From Angiostrongylus vasorum (taxonomy: Eukaryota; Nematoda; Chromadorea; Rhabditida; Metastrongylidae): DNA of 64,000 nt. Numbering within the stretch: position 1 is the first letter of the stretch; each line of letters begins with the position of its first letter. The notes beneath the pieces were generated by a model that saw nothing but the letters and a program-made list of their open reading frames with translations, was not told the origin of the DNA and did no database searches. A program made the translations under genes and the position numbers. The stretch is from contig JADANN010000099.1 of the NCBI GenBank assembly GCA_018806985.1, positions 2,756,001 through 2,820,000 of the forward strand, written 5' to 3'. This document shows, piece after piece, positions 13,201 through 25,309 of this stretch.

Positions 13201-13310
13201 TTAATATTTCAAAAACTGAGCTTCCTTTAACCTCGGAATACGTATTCCTTCTGACGAAGACGAAGACGCCACCTCGAGAACATGAACTACTGTGGACCAA
13301 CGACTCGAAT
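10253..13310. other. No gene recognised (outside the SINE at 11253-11535)
   Basis: 10860-10990 is somewhat GC-rich and may be an unassigned repeat. 13225-13310, just before hammerhead-like motif 1, has GACGAAGACGAAGACG and may be decayed PLE terminal DNA. Confidence 0.5.
11253..11535 (+). repeat. Family A SINE
   Basis: Head GTGCAGTGGTCAGAGGCGCC, B-box region GAGATCGATCCCC, complete body and TTTATCC tail. Confidence 0.75.
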
Positions 13311-13314
13311 CATC

Positions 13315-13350
13315 GGCTCTGACGAAGACAAGACTGTCAAAACGTTAGCC
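13315..13350 (+). ncRNA. Hammerhead-like motif 1
   Basis: GGCT, CTGACGA, A, stem II GAC/GTC, then AAAA in place of GAAA, CGTT, AGCC. Stem I is perfect over 4 bp; one core base is changed, so probably inactive. Confidence 0.45.
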
Positions 13351-13424
13351 GAATAAAGATCATATATCAACCTCGTGTAAGCTTATCAAAGAAAGAAAAC
13401 ATATCAAGTTAATTACACTAATTA

Positions 13425-13857
13425 ATTTAGGCACTTTCCTAACAAAGGATGCCAAAACACCAACGCGCAAACTTTTTGAGGCATTCTGGATTAGTTCCAA
13501 GAATTCTACAATGAATAGAAGGGACGAATTCCCGGAGATTACACGTGATCTCGTTCCGTACGTTCGCATCAATCTCTGATGTGGGGTTGTGTAGTCATCA
13601 ACCATATGCGACTCTGAGCGGCTATTCTTCCTCAGTGGAAGGCAGGTAAAAAACGGTCGGTTTTTTCGAGAAGCTCTTGACCATGTGATTACCGTATAGA
13701 TTTTCATCTTTCTTTATGTGTTATTGAAGTGTTTGGCATAATAAATTCCAAATCAATATACTCTTCCAGACTCTGAAGAAGACGATACAGCCGAAATGTC
13801 AGCATCACCGGAATAAAGAAGGAAGTAACACCTCGTGTTTGCTCAACAAGGATATCG
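13425..13857 (+). mobile_element. Penelope-like element, 3' end (end of GIY-YIG ORF plus 3' region)
   Basis: Sense reading gives the end of the PLE ORF (TKDAKTPTRKLFEAFWI, NRRDEFPEITRDLVPYVR) and a stop near 13580. A conserved 3' region of about 250 bp ends in a hammerhead-like motif (13767-13804) and a CACCTCGTGTTTGCTCAACA-type border. Another hammerhead-like motif (13315-13350) lies just upstream, as in tandem PLE copies. Confidence 0.75.
13767..13804 (+). ncRNA. Hammerhead-like motif 2
   Basis: CTGAAGA, GAAA and TGTC are present; stem II is GAC/GCC with one mismatch and stem I is weak. It lies at the PLE 3' end. Confidence 0.5.
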
Positions 13858-13859
13858 GG

Positions 13860-15786
13860 AGTTAAATTAACAAACTTCATTCTGGAATGGCTATAAGATT
13901 TCGAAGGATTTTGAGGCTTTCTTCCTTTCTCTACAAAAATTTATTCCGCTCCAGATACCGCATTACATGGCTGGCCCAACGAACAACATCCTATTTTTTC
14001 GTCGGCTGCTGATTTTCTGGTTTTTTTGACCGTACAAAAAGAATTGCAGAAGAGAGTTTGCGCAATCGTCTTATGGGTACGAGTGATATGTATCCGACTA
14101 TCTATTGAGTGTTACTGTGGCCCACTATGCAAATGCATTGCTGTCGGCATTTAGAGGTATTTTTGCAGTTTATGTTGGTCTCTTTCGGTGTTTTCAAATC
14201 CGCATGTTCCCTAGAATAACGATCGTGATTAAAATGAAATAATAGTTAATTGTTAGTTAAATTACCGGCCAATGAACTTTTTCGAAAAAAAGTTTTTTGT
14301 AAATCATTAAGTGTAGAGGGTGATTTTTCTGGTCGCACCCCCTGCAATTCTGATCTTCTTTCGACTAGCAATCGAATAAGTACACATAGTGTGGGAAAAA
14401 AGCTCTGGAATCCACTAAACTCAAGATGTATATTGTAGGGTCCGTACGGTCGTTCGGTCCAGATCGCTATGGACCTATAGTAATAAGCCATCATGTATGG
14501 TCCTGGTGAAACAGAGAAAATCTTAGCACGAAACTGTCCGTGATAGCCCAGCAAAAAGTGAGATCTTCTCCGTAGAACTTCTCCAGACCCAATAAAATTC
14601 TTACATCTCGCCTTAATCATATCTTTATGATTGAATATGGGCGAAGAAGATTGTCAAAGTTGACATTGAATGACATCTTTCGAACCGTAAATGTTCAGTT
14701 CAGGTCGTTAATTGCTCAAAGGAAACGATTTACGGGGTTATGTTCGTAGTATGAGGTCACCAAAGCGGCATAACTTCTACTGTCCCAAGCAATAGTCCGT
14801 TTTCGATGACATAAAGAAGCTAATTGATCCTTATCTTTTCAATATGCTAGTCCGATGTCATCGAACATAATATCAGACTCCACCACTATATCTCAAGTGG
14901 ATGATTTCGATGCAATGCGTGAGTTTTGGAAGTACAGATCATCATCGCAGTTCTTGTCTTAGGCAGCTCAGAGCGGCGTTGAGATTTTGAGACTACATAG
15001 GTTCCTATCCCACCTAACAATGCTTTAACCAGAGTTCTTGTAAGGCTGAAAAGATAAGTTCTTCATTACAGTTGTTTCGGTAATAATTAGATGAGTGTTG
15101 CATGATGCGCTCAGCCGCAAGCTTTTGGTACATTAGCTGATTGCTTATTGGATCTTATAAGAGTGAGCGGAGAACTTGTTTGAACATGAGCATGACCCCC
15201 TGCCCTATCGCAATCACTTACTGGCAAGGTCTTCACAGTGGGCGGGTACAATCCAAATATGAATTGTAAAACCACACATGGATAATATGTACATTTATAT
15301 ACAAAGGTACACGTTAATCTCGCACGTGAGGGATACGAATCTTTTGAAGAGAGAATAAGAATCATACATGAGGCACATTGTCGTCAGTTGGCTGAGAAAA
15401 TTTTTCCTACACATCTGGCGGAGTTTGCTGGTGAGTTGACAATATGAAGCGGAAAAAACAACTTAGTGCCAACAAAAAGGTGGAAGAGCCCTACTGTAGT
15501 TGTTTTTTCCTACTATTAGTAAACAACTTAATTTCTTCCAAGTTTATGAAAAGTTTGTAAAAAAGGAACAAAAATGTTCACTGTTGGATTTAAAACAGGA
15601 CTTCTAGGAAAATCTCTGCGAAATTCTAAATGAAATGATGGACATAAGAGGAAAAGAAGAAGGCTTGGTAGGATCCTAGGAATCTTACCGAGACGTTAAT
15701 CTACAATGCGAGGCATGAAGTTTGGTGAAGTAGAGCAGTAATCGCGGAAAACCATTTTTGTTGGCGCAGTTAGTAAAAAAAAAAGC
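13860..15786. other. No gene recognised
   Basis: Frames up to 124 aa (14246-14620, minus) have no recognised domain and uneven composition; left as non-coding. Confidence 0.5.
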
Positions 15787-15787
15787 A

Positions 15788-16057
15788 CTCGGTGTTGATC
15801 AATCCCTGAGGGATGCGTCATGCATTCGACTTCAATAAGTACCATTGGAGGTGATTGAATGAATATCTGGCCTTTACAATGACTCGCGGTGGCCTTCCGA
15901 TGTATCGAGCCAGTGCTGTCGTCCTCCCAGACAAGTCTGGTACCAATTTGCCGATCCCGGAGGAATGGATGGCTTGGTGGACCATGGGCGCGAGAATCGA
16001 TTCCATGTGTGTGCTGCAGGACGCCTCCAACCACTGCGCCACACACGCCCTCACGCC
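15788..16057 (-). repeat. Family A SINE
   Basis: Minus-strand copy; the head complement (GAATCGATTCCATG ... CCACTGCGCCACACACG) is well kept. Confidence 0.75.
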
Positions 16058-16724
16058 CTTTGTAAAGCATCTAGTAAGAACAATCGTATGAACAAAGCGC
16101 TAACTAATCTTAGCAAAAGATCTTGGGAAAGTCAGGAAAGTCGACGGGTGGAATGCAACGAAGAACGGCGGTGACCAAACATCTCTGCGATATATTCTAA
16201 TGCATTGAAATAATCTACAACAGCATTTTTAATGTGTGAAAAAAGAGTAACGAGTTGTAATCTTATTGAAGTGAACTGCGATCTGAAGAAACTAAAGGAA
16301 CTGCGCAAGTACTCAACTATTCGAACTTTCTACACGCTATATAAGACTGCCATTTAGCCGAGTTCTAAGAAAAAAGGCGGTTAGTCTGTCTCCTGACCAA
16401 ACAAGTGCGACAACTGAATCAATGGTAATGTGACATGAAATTAGTGATATGAAAGAGAATGTGATTCAGCGTAGGCGCAATTTTGAAACGACCTTTACAA
16501 AGTCCAGTGTTGCTTGTTGTCTGGCGACCATTTGCACGTGGCATCTAAATGTAGTGGATCGGATAGGAAGTAGCATTAGTGTAGCTAGAAATTCCGGTGC
16601 GTACCGAGTAATTTCAGCAAACCCCAGCAAAGGCCAAGTGCTCTTTTCGCACACCAGAGCTGACACGAAAAGTATCAAATTTTTGTGTACAATCTTTTCT
16701 TTTAAGTAAAGTAATTTCACACTG

Positions 16725-16890
16725 ACTGGTGATAGCTGATAGCACCTACAAGAGAAAGGCGAAACGGAGAACCCACACGGTGTGGTGGTGAACACGTTAG
16801 CCCCGGAAATGGTAATAGTGGGTTCCATCTCCACCGCAGACACCTGCAGTCCGGAGTTTTGCTAATATCTCACCATCATTATATACCAGA
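16725..16890 (+). repeat. Family D, single arm
   Basis: Matches the right arm of the 43837-44210 copy (GGCGAAACGGAGAACCCACA, GTCCGGAGTTTTGCTAATAT). Confidence 0.65.
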
Positions 16891-17884
16891 TTTTCCGGTT
16901 ATATCAAATTTCCATCGTGATGCCCTTTTGAAATGTTCTTCGTGACGGACTAGCGATAGATTGCTCGCATCGCTCTATGTGACAATGTGGCGGTGACGTG
17001 GTGTCAGGACAGCAAGTAGCATGAAAAACAGAACTAGTAGTGACTATTTTAGTATAGGCACTTTAAAATGATATCCTAGTAAGCCTGAGTGCATGATGTA
17101 AAGGAAGGTGTAAATCGAACTAAATTTTGAATCGGCATCGATGACTCATTTTTCGAGTCCATGACTGAACCAAGACGGCTGTTCCTCCATCTGTGATCCT
17201 CTTGGTTTCTATACAGTGATGACCTGGGAAATATGATAAAGTAGGGCTTTATGAAAAAGGACAAGAAAGAGAAAAGAGCGAGGGAAATCGTTGATGAGGG
17301 AGAAAAAGAACCAATCACTGATTTCAGTGCAGCGCTTACAAATTTCGAGCTGCTGCTCGTACGAATCAATGCGTGTGGAATAAACAGGTAAAAGAAAAGG
17401 TCGTTTGTAAAAGACATTATGATGTGAACTTATGAGAAAAAAGGACACATTATGAAAATTATTGCGACATTATTACTACGACACAAAACTCTCACGACAT
17501 TATGAAAAAAACATCACGAAGTATTCACTGCAGGTTCTAGACACAGTATGACCGCGGTCAAAACAACACTTGACCAAACACCAACCGGAACCGAACCCAC
17601 TGGACCAACAAATCACGGTGTAGTAGTCCTACAGCCTAAATGCCATTTTCATCGTTGGGAGCAGTAGATTTATGAAAAGGCCCACCACAAAGGATTTTCG
17701 TTTAAACAAAGCATGCACACCCAAGAATTTAATGACTCGGACTAGATGTTGTTTCTCCATAAGACGAAACATTTTATGAGACTTATGTGGATCACTTCTA
17801 AAATTAAACAATGCTAGATTTCTTCTTCATGAAGGAGGAGTTATTGGAGGTCTAAGAATTCAAACATGACCTAAAGCGCATCTG

Positions 17885-18235
17885 GTGAGGGTAGGGCAGT
17901 GGTAGTGATGTCATCAAGTACACGCAAGGCCTCGTTCGATCCTAGGTGACTCAACCCTCCGCGGTCAAGAAATTGGTAACGGAATTGCCTGAAGAACTCC
18001 CGCCAATCCACAAGACATAAGAACTCCGCCTATTCAGCAATTACAGGGAAAAATCAACTCAACCGGCATTCAACGGCATTCATGAAGAATATCAAAAATC
18101 CTCCAGGGGTAGCTAAACTCAGACGCAAAATCCGAGCACTTTGGTGGATGATGGATGCGAGGATTCCAATCAAGTGAAAGAAATGCTGGGATACGCGTAC
18201 TACGACATGTGATGTCTGGTCATGTAAAACAAAAA
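17885..18235 (+). repeat. Family C SINE-like repeat
   Basis: The tRNA-like head has GGGCAGTGGTAGTGATGTC and GTTCGATCC (B-box-like). The body contains CTCAACCGGCATTCAACGG, the end GTGATGTCTGGTCATGTAA. Confidence 0.6.
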
Positions 18236-18707
18236 TTAGAAGAGATTTGTCAGATTTAAATGTGAATTTAACATTATTATCCCAATTATTATGCCAGCAA
18301 GCGAAAGCTTGCTGTGATTGAAATTGAGGACGTCTCGTCTCACCACGCTAAGCAGGTTAATGGAAAAGCACATGTTTCAATTCGAACCATATGTCGGACC
18401 TGCAGTTTAGTGCACTAAAAGATGACATATTTAATAAATTTTTTAAACCTTAAAAAAGGATGAACTTTGCTCTGATTGAATTTCAAAGCATTGTTGGCGG
18501 TATACCAATGTTTTTCTTGCAAACTGACTTTAGACGAGCAAGCGAAATCAGAATCAGCAAACGAAATATGAGTCACATTTCAAAGGGGTGTGGAACGAAT
18601 CAGTGCCTATGTTGGCGTGAGTACTTTCACCATTACGTTCTAACTTGGTTCCACAGCGCATTCTATTCTTTTTCATGGCACGGTAGGATGTGAAATACAA
18701 GAATAAG

Positions 18708-19150
18708 GATGCTGAGATATGAGTTAAACTCGGAACCCCAGATGAGCTTCTAAACAGCGATTAACCTTGCCGAGAGCACATGTGCTATCCCCCACACCAA
18801 CTGGGGGCTGTGTAAAAATTGTCTCACAGAAAAGCAACTCTTGCTTTGCTTTTCTGTGAGAGATTTTTTACTTGCTAAAAAAGGAAAAGACAGTAAATAA
18901 GAGTTGGAAGACTGCAATTTCGACAGTAGTTCCAGCTTAACTGAGTTCAACGCCGATTTGTGTTCCCCAGATCATTTCCATTAACGGGTAATTGATGATG
19001 GCACCGATAGAGTAAGAGAAAAAAACTGACTGAGATTAAATCGAAGCATAGACCCCAATTGGTGTGGTGGATAGCACTTGAGTCCACTGAAACGGTAAAA
19101 AGGGCCAATAAAGCCCAATTAAAGCTAGGAGTTTTGCTCATATCTGAGCA
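18708..19150. repeat. Family D-like inverted pair, diverged
   Basis: The left end GATGCTGAGATATGAGTTAA and right end GGAGTTTTGCTCATATCTGAGC are inverted; the middle contains the hairpin at 18823-18860. Confidence 0.5.
18823..18860. repeat. Perfect 15-bp hairpin
   Basis: Arms CTCACAGAAAAGCAA (18823-18837) and its exact complement (18846-18860) flank an 8-nt loop; pairing continues partly outward (GTAAAAA/TTTTTTAC). Confidence 0.75.
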
Positions 19151-19154
19151 TTCT

Positions 19155-21298
19155 GATTGTTGTATTTCCTCTCTGTTAAGAGAACATATAAAAAGTGGAT
19201 CCCTTTATGCATTTGAAATAAACAATGTCAATTGTAGGTTTCATTGTGTGAATGAAAATGAGCTGTTTACCTCATGACGCTGATTGGAATTAAGAGAAAA
19301 TTGTAGCCTTTTTTTCTTCTGCATTCTCTCGGAGCTATTAGCTTTCTGACGCTCATGATGATTTATACGCATAAAAACTGAGTCGATACAAAGGTAGGAT
19401 AGCCTAGTGCGATGAGGCTCCACACTCACAGATTCGACGCAGGTTCGATTTTCGCTATATGTTAGACGAGATTTATAATTCATGGCAAGGTAAACTAACC
19501 TACGAAGGAAAACACTGCCCGAAATCTGATCCGAAACCTGTATTAAGTCAGCGATTTTATTCATAGGACGTGAAAGTGGTGAACCATCCTTTAGAGAAAC
19601 CATCATTTTGAACCCTATTCCGCTATAGCATTGTATTGCTATGACGTGAGGATGGTAGTAGACGATACTATTACTTATGGCTGTATCGAGAAAGTCGAAT
19701 GAAGTCGTCGTGCTATGAAAACGAAGAGGCGATTGATCGCGTCATAAAGGAACTTCAGACATTGTCATTCTCAATTACTTATGCATTTACACTGCTGGAA
19801 GCGATCTATCAGAGCAGTTGGGATGTCTGGAACCATATTGACACGTGAAAGGCAATCCGAAAGAGCAATGACAAGGAAAAGATGAAGTGCAGGCGAATTG
19901 CGTTCCGTTTTTAAAGGAAAACACGTGAGTAAGGGATCGCGTATGAAGAAAAACTTCGCTTACGTCAGTTCACAATATCAAATGAAAAAATGGATTGGAT
20001 GGACCAGTGCCAGGTGAATACATAACAAACCAAGGTTTCATAGAAAGGCAAAATGCTTTTGTTCTTAAACTTTACGGATTTTTCCTACGTTTGCCGAAAT
20101 TGTCGTCGACGTTGAACTTAACGTTGACGGTTTCTTGGAATTCTTTTAGTGAATCCGGACGAGTAGCGGAAGTTGGATAATTGCCAGATATTTGTTTTAT
20201 CCATGAGCCTACAGGAAGTTGTTAAACAACACTTATTCGGGTAGGATTTCGACATTTTCGTCTTCTTTAGAACCGCGATCACCCGAGCCGATTGTCTACA
20301 GCCGTCCGTCCTTGCCAAGTCGGTGTTCCTTCCAGAATTAGAAGTTGGGTAACTAGCATAAGAAAAAAGCGTACCAACACAGAGGAGGAGAACACACTTG
20401 GGAAATTGTCAAGGCACAATTACAAGCATGGTTAGCGTTCACGTGATCATGTTCACCATCCACATATTGTATGGTTGACAAGCACCATAATGGGAGAGAG
20501 GTCTAGAATTGTTGAAATAGTGGCAGGTTCTATTTGAATATTTCAAGTGGTAGAAACTTACGATGATGGAAAAAAGCATTGAAAGAAATTCTCACGTCTA
20601 AAATTGAAAATAAATAATGACAAGTGCGGTACAGAAACAAAATCAACCGCTGATTGGGACCTGTTGTACGGTCACTGGGATATGAAACACGAGTAGCTCT
20701 GACATTTCCAAACACTCCAAGCTTTTCTTAGAATCTAGAAAGCTTCAAAGATATAAAAAATGCTTCTGCAAATAGAAATGGTTGATGGATGAGGTGAAGA
20801 AACAGAGCGAGGCGTAAAATTTGAATGAAACTGGGCGAGGTGGGCCGTCGAATCGCGGCGGCCTTGGAGCGCTAGTCCTCATCCCAGCCGCCGCAGCACT
20901 AGGCACCTGCGTGGAACGCGACACCCGCTCAACTTGCCTGCACAACAGTAGGAGCCAATTTTTCATAGGAGAACATCCACAGAGTTGATTGCTCCCGATA
21001 TTAGATACTTCAATGAAGATATGGGCACAAAAAAATAAGGTGGGATTGTGTCGCTGCTTTGACTACAGGTGTATGACCTCTGAATAATATTAACCACTTG
21101 CATACCCTGGAACAACGTAAAACTCAAAATATAACGGCGATGAAGTAGCACAGAAATCTGACCACAGTTCCACAGTTCCCTTTGGGACAAAACGAATGCT
21201 CTTTGGCAGAAGCGCCTGGTTCTCTTTGAGAAAGAAACGTCGTAAATCCTTTGTTTCCCATATTATATCTGAATAAAAAGAATAAAGCACTAAGCTCT
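19155..21298. other. No gene recognised; a GC-rich island at 20825-20945
   Basis: About 120 bp (GGGCCGTCGAATCGCGGCGG ... GACACCCGCTCAACTTG) stand out by GC content from AT-rich surroundings, suggesting an unassigned repeat. Hammerhead-like motif 3 is also here. Confidence 0.5.
20244..20275 (-). ncRNA. Hammerhead-like motif 3 (degenerate)
   Basis: Minus strand CTAAAGA, stem II GAC/GTC, GAAA. The G5 base of the core is A and the cleavage-site side is lost. Confidence 0.35.
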
Positions 21299-21566
21299 TG
21301 GCGTTGATCAATCCCTGAGGGAAGCGCTATGCATTCGACTTCGTTTAGTATCGTAGGAGGTGATTTAATGCATATCTGGCCTTTACCATGACTCGCGGTG
21401 GCCTACCGATGTATCGAGTGTCGAGCCACTGCTGCTATCCTCCCAGACAAGTCTGTACCAATTTACCGATCCCGAAGGGATGGAAGGCTTGGTACGCCCA
21501 AGGCGCCGGGTCGATCTCATGTATTGCAAGGCGCCTCCAACCACTGCGCTACACGTGCCCTTTATA
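21299..21566 (-). repeat. Family A SINE
   Basis: Minus-strand copy, 137 bp before an opposite copy at 21703; a short duplication near 21410 (TCGAGTGTCGAG). Confidence 0.75.
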
Positions 21567-21702
21567 AGTGAATGAAGATAAAAAAAGATTTATGGTTGTT
21601 GTAAATAAATAAAGAAACGTATGTTGAACTGTGTCTGTGAGGAAATTCTAATCAAATTGCCCTACATAATAACAGTACCAACACATTGTGGGTTAAACGT
21701 AG

Positions 21703-21995
21703 GGGAACGTAGAGCACAGTTGCTGGAAGTGCCCTGCAGTAAACACGTGGTCGTTGGCTCGATCCTGCTACCCAGGCTCATCCGGCCTTCCATCTCTCTG
21801 GGGTCGGTAAATTGCTACCAGACCTGACTGGGAGGATATAGGCACTAACTCGATACATCGGTAGGCCACTGCGAGTCATTGTAAAGGCCAGATATACATT
21901 CAGTCTCCTCAAAACGATGCTTAATGAAGCCGAATGCATGACCCATCCCTCAAGGATTGATCAACGCCGACAGCGTTAACCTTTATCCTTTATTA
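21703..21995 (+). repeat. Family A SINE
   Basis: Plus-strand copy forming an inverted pair with 21299-21566; tail AACCTTTATCCTTTATTA. Confidence 0.7.
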
Positions 21996-24975
21996 TAGCT
22001 TTAACATGGAGTTCTTGGAAAGAAAAAAAACAAGGAGTTTTACGTGAACGATTTAGAAAAAAATACCTGAATCCTAGACAAACTAGACAAGTTTTCGAGA
22101 AGTCATCGTTGAAAAAACAAAATTGTTCACCAATATGACAATTACGAAGTGAAAGAAGACGAAGACTGCTGTGGTGTTTTTTCGGGCTGTGACATTGAAA
22201 ATGAAACTGTTAATAGAAAATGTATACATTCCTCCACGGAGTGGAGACCGTCGATGATCAGGAATCGCTAGACAGCACTTTTTACGAGGTGCTGTGCTCA
22301 GTTGATCGCGTTAACTCATAACGGCGAAATCTCAGCAGCAAGTGAAAGCTCATATACTGTGTATGATGGCGCATTTAAATCAGATGGCCACAATAAGTCT
22401 TCTAATCATCGAAAAGCTACATTTAAGACTGGAGTGTAAAACAGCCCTCAGACTAGAGACTTAGATGTTGTTCATTTCGACATCTTCGTGTTCTTCAGAG
22501 CCGGTGATGAAAATACTTATTCGTAATCTTTTGACATATCTGGAGTTAATCCCCTGTTTCAGCTGTCCCAACATCAAAGACATGTAATGTCACACGCTCC
22601 GTGAATTTTAGCCGCAGGAGTTAAAGAAAACGAAGGCTTCAAATATATGACCACGAAAATTCTTAGCTAAAGCTGCCAGACGACGGATTAACTAATTCGT
22701 TTTGAGTAGACACTAGTCCGAGGAGACTGGAAAGCTCGTCTAATGCATCCTATTCGTTCATGCATTAGGCAGAGTAAAAGTTCCAAGGCTTTCAATGAAC
22801 TTTTTCAAGAGGGCAGATTTTCGATTTGATGGGAAGGAGTTAATAACAAACCATTCCTTCAATGTTACGTTTGCAATATGACATTTTTTCTCGTGTCGAA
22901 TGTCAGCAATGGTTCTGGCAATTCTTGATTAGGTACTCACTGACATTTGCTTGACCAACGGAGGTGACCGAATTTTCGTCCTAGCATCAGGTTTGGTCAC
23001 GGCATAGAGGACGGCTGCACTTATCGAAGCAGTATCATAGATGGCTCAGAGAGTGCCGGAATTCTAGAGAAGCCAAGAATTCTGTACGTCACCAAATACT
23101 TCAATGACTCCTTTCTCACATAGGGAGCAGCGATTGGCATTGTTGGTTTCAAGAGTGTATCGCGAAGACAGAGAACCATCGAGGCAATGTGGAGTCACGT
23201 ACGTTGCTTACCTTAATACCCAAGGAAAATTCAACTATTACCGTAGCGCTCTTAAAAGTCTTTTTTTAAGAATTCAGTAACGATTTTTACGAATTTTAAT
23301 AACAAGAAAAATTCTGTTTCTAAGCTGTTACGTCAACTCTTCTCAAACGTATCATTTCTTCTTCCTTTGTTGCTCCTACAATACTATTGGCTTTCTTAAT
23401 AATTAAGATTAAGACGTAAGTATTACTAATATAAACATAAGAAGTAGAAACAAAGACATAAGCATCCATTGAACAAATATTGCTATTATTACAACGTAAA
23501 TATTTGTGTTTTCTTTATGGCACCCATTAAAGTCACTAGTGATAGCACAATACAACTTATGATCGGAATAATCAGTAATGCAAGTAGGGAACAATAAAAT
23601 CATCATTCTTCAATCCGGAAACATCACTTTTACAATGCTGTTTGAGCAAGTACCCTCCTAATAACTGGCTGAATTCTATCGCGGCATAGGTTTACCTGAT
23701 TGGGCTACGCGATGGAGATGTCGACATTCTGAGCCTGGATAGCCTTGTTGGAGTACGGACCACCTGTTCACCCGCAACTCAACAAGCAGGATATCCCTGT
23801 CAAAATCATGAGGTAGATTATGTCTGAGGGAGGATATTCCACATATACGAGAACATTCAGCTCAAGATCAGAAACGACCAATGCCATCGGTCTGTTGACA
23901 ATTGAGGAACGAGGACTGGATCCAGTAGTTTTTTGGAAAAGGGGAGAGATCGAAATACTAGCAATAGTACTAGTAGTGAAGAGAATGAAAACCTGTGCAG
24001 TATGCGAAGACAATCCAACTGACTCTTCTCCTCGTTACTCCTCATTTAGCTGTTAAATGATTTCAACCCATAGATTACTCTTGTGAAATAGTTTTGAAGA
24101 ATTGGACGAATCACTCGAAAAGGCGAAATCTATAATTGGACCAAAAATGTTGATCACAGAGCACGGTCTCCTGGTGGAAACTGGGAAAAGTTCAGAATAC
24201 TATTTAGTTGAAAGAAAAGACTAAGTGGTTCTCCTTGACTGATATCAATCAATAAGTTGGTGGTGAGGGTGAAAAAGTGGAACTTCATATTTACACTGCC
24301 AGACTACTAATTTAACACAGACTTTTTTCTTTAAGAGAATTCGTTTTCGGGTCTATGCCCCAAAGATTAATTCATTAAAAATGTAGTTAACAGCGCACGA
24401 TAAGAAATTGGTTCTCCGGTAAAGAAACAACTTCTCAGGTACTTGTACAGTGCTGAAAAGGCTACGAGGAAAGAGTTTATCCTTCACGGGGAACAAGAGA
24501 ATTCAGTTTCAAAACCTAAATGAAACTGCTCTAACTGATCTGCTGCCACGATGTTCCTTCTTCAAAGGTACGTATGTCCCAATAATGAGTGAAATTTTCT
24601 AAAGCAGTGACTAAATACTAAAACTCTATGATGATTTTGCACCTGTTGGGGAAGTAAAATCAATAAGTGGTGGTAACCAAGCGACGGTTGAAATAGTAAC
24701 GAGTTAGGAGAGAATGCTTTCTGTTTTGTGTACTTATCTGATGCACTCGACTGTGTGTACGTCAGATAGAGCGTCAGATGAACTTTCAGCATTCTTAAAA
24801 TTTCAGCAGAAAATTCTACAAATGTTAGTTTTTCACTTGGGTATAAACTTATGTAACGAGTTATTAATGCTGTAATTAAATAGCAGAACTGAACTCCTTA
24901 AAGAGCAAATACAATCAGCTTATAACAGTTCCCAGGATCGACTTTCTATTAACCTCGGCATTGGAATATGAATGC
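21996..24975. other. No gene recognised
   Basis: Only short frames; hammerhead-like motif 4 at 22473 suggests old PLE debris. Confidence 0.5.
22473..22505 (-). ncRNA. Hammerhead-like motif 4 (degenerate)
   Basis: Minus strand CTGAAGA and GAAA are intact; stem II is weak and no UH cleavage-site sequence follows. Confidence 0.35.
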
Positions 24976-25057
24976 GTCGTTTTCTTGTTCAGCAATCGCG
25001 AGGTCGTTAAACAGCATACATTTACTTCCATAGAAAAACACAATACAATACAACAGT

Positions 25058-25093
25058 AGCTGACGTTTCAGCAGTATCGCCTTCTTCAGAGCC
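25058..25093 (-). ncRNA. Hammerhead-like motif 5 (left arm)
   Basis: Core CTGAAGA, GAAA, CGTC is complete; stem I GGCU/AGCU, stem II GGC/GCU. Confidence 0.6.
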
Positions 25094-25190
25094 GCTTTTT
25101 TACGTGCCTTCCAATGAGGAGGAGTCATCAACCTTATGCGACCATAATCAGCTGTTCTAATCTTCCTCATGGGAAGGCACGTAAAAAAGC

Positions 25191-25226
25191 GGCTCTGAAG
25201 AAGGCGATACTGCTGAAACGTCAGCT
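25191..25226 (+). ncRNA. Hammerhead-like motif 6 (right arm)
   Basis: Same sequence as motif 5 in the opposite orientation, core complete. Confidence 0.6.
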
Positions 25227-25309
25227 ACTGTTGTATTACATTGTGTTTTTCTATGGAAGTAAATGTATGCTGTTTAACTAACCTCGCGATTGCTGAACAA
25301 GAAAACGAC

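Larger units (their letters stand above)
24976..25309. repeat. Long near-perfect inverted repeat made of two Penelope-like 3' ends
   Basis: Arms 24976-25112 and 25172-25309 are almost exact reverse complements around a 59-nt loop. Each arm carries a complete hammerhead-like motif. The loop matches PLE sequence at 63340-63400. The low divergence suggests a young event. Confidence 0.85.

Noticed and set aside
14246..14620. 124-aa minus-strand frame
   Set aside because: Biased, no recognised domain or neighbours; no evidence of coding.
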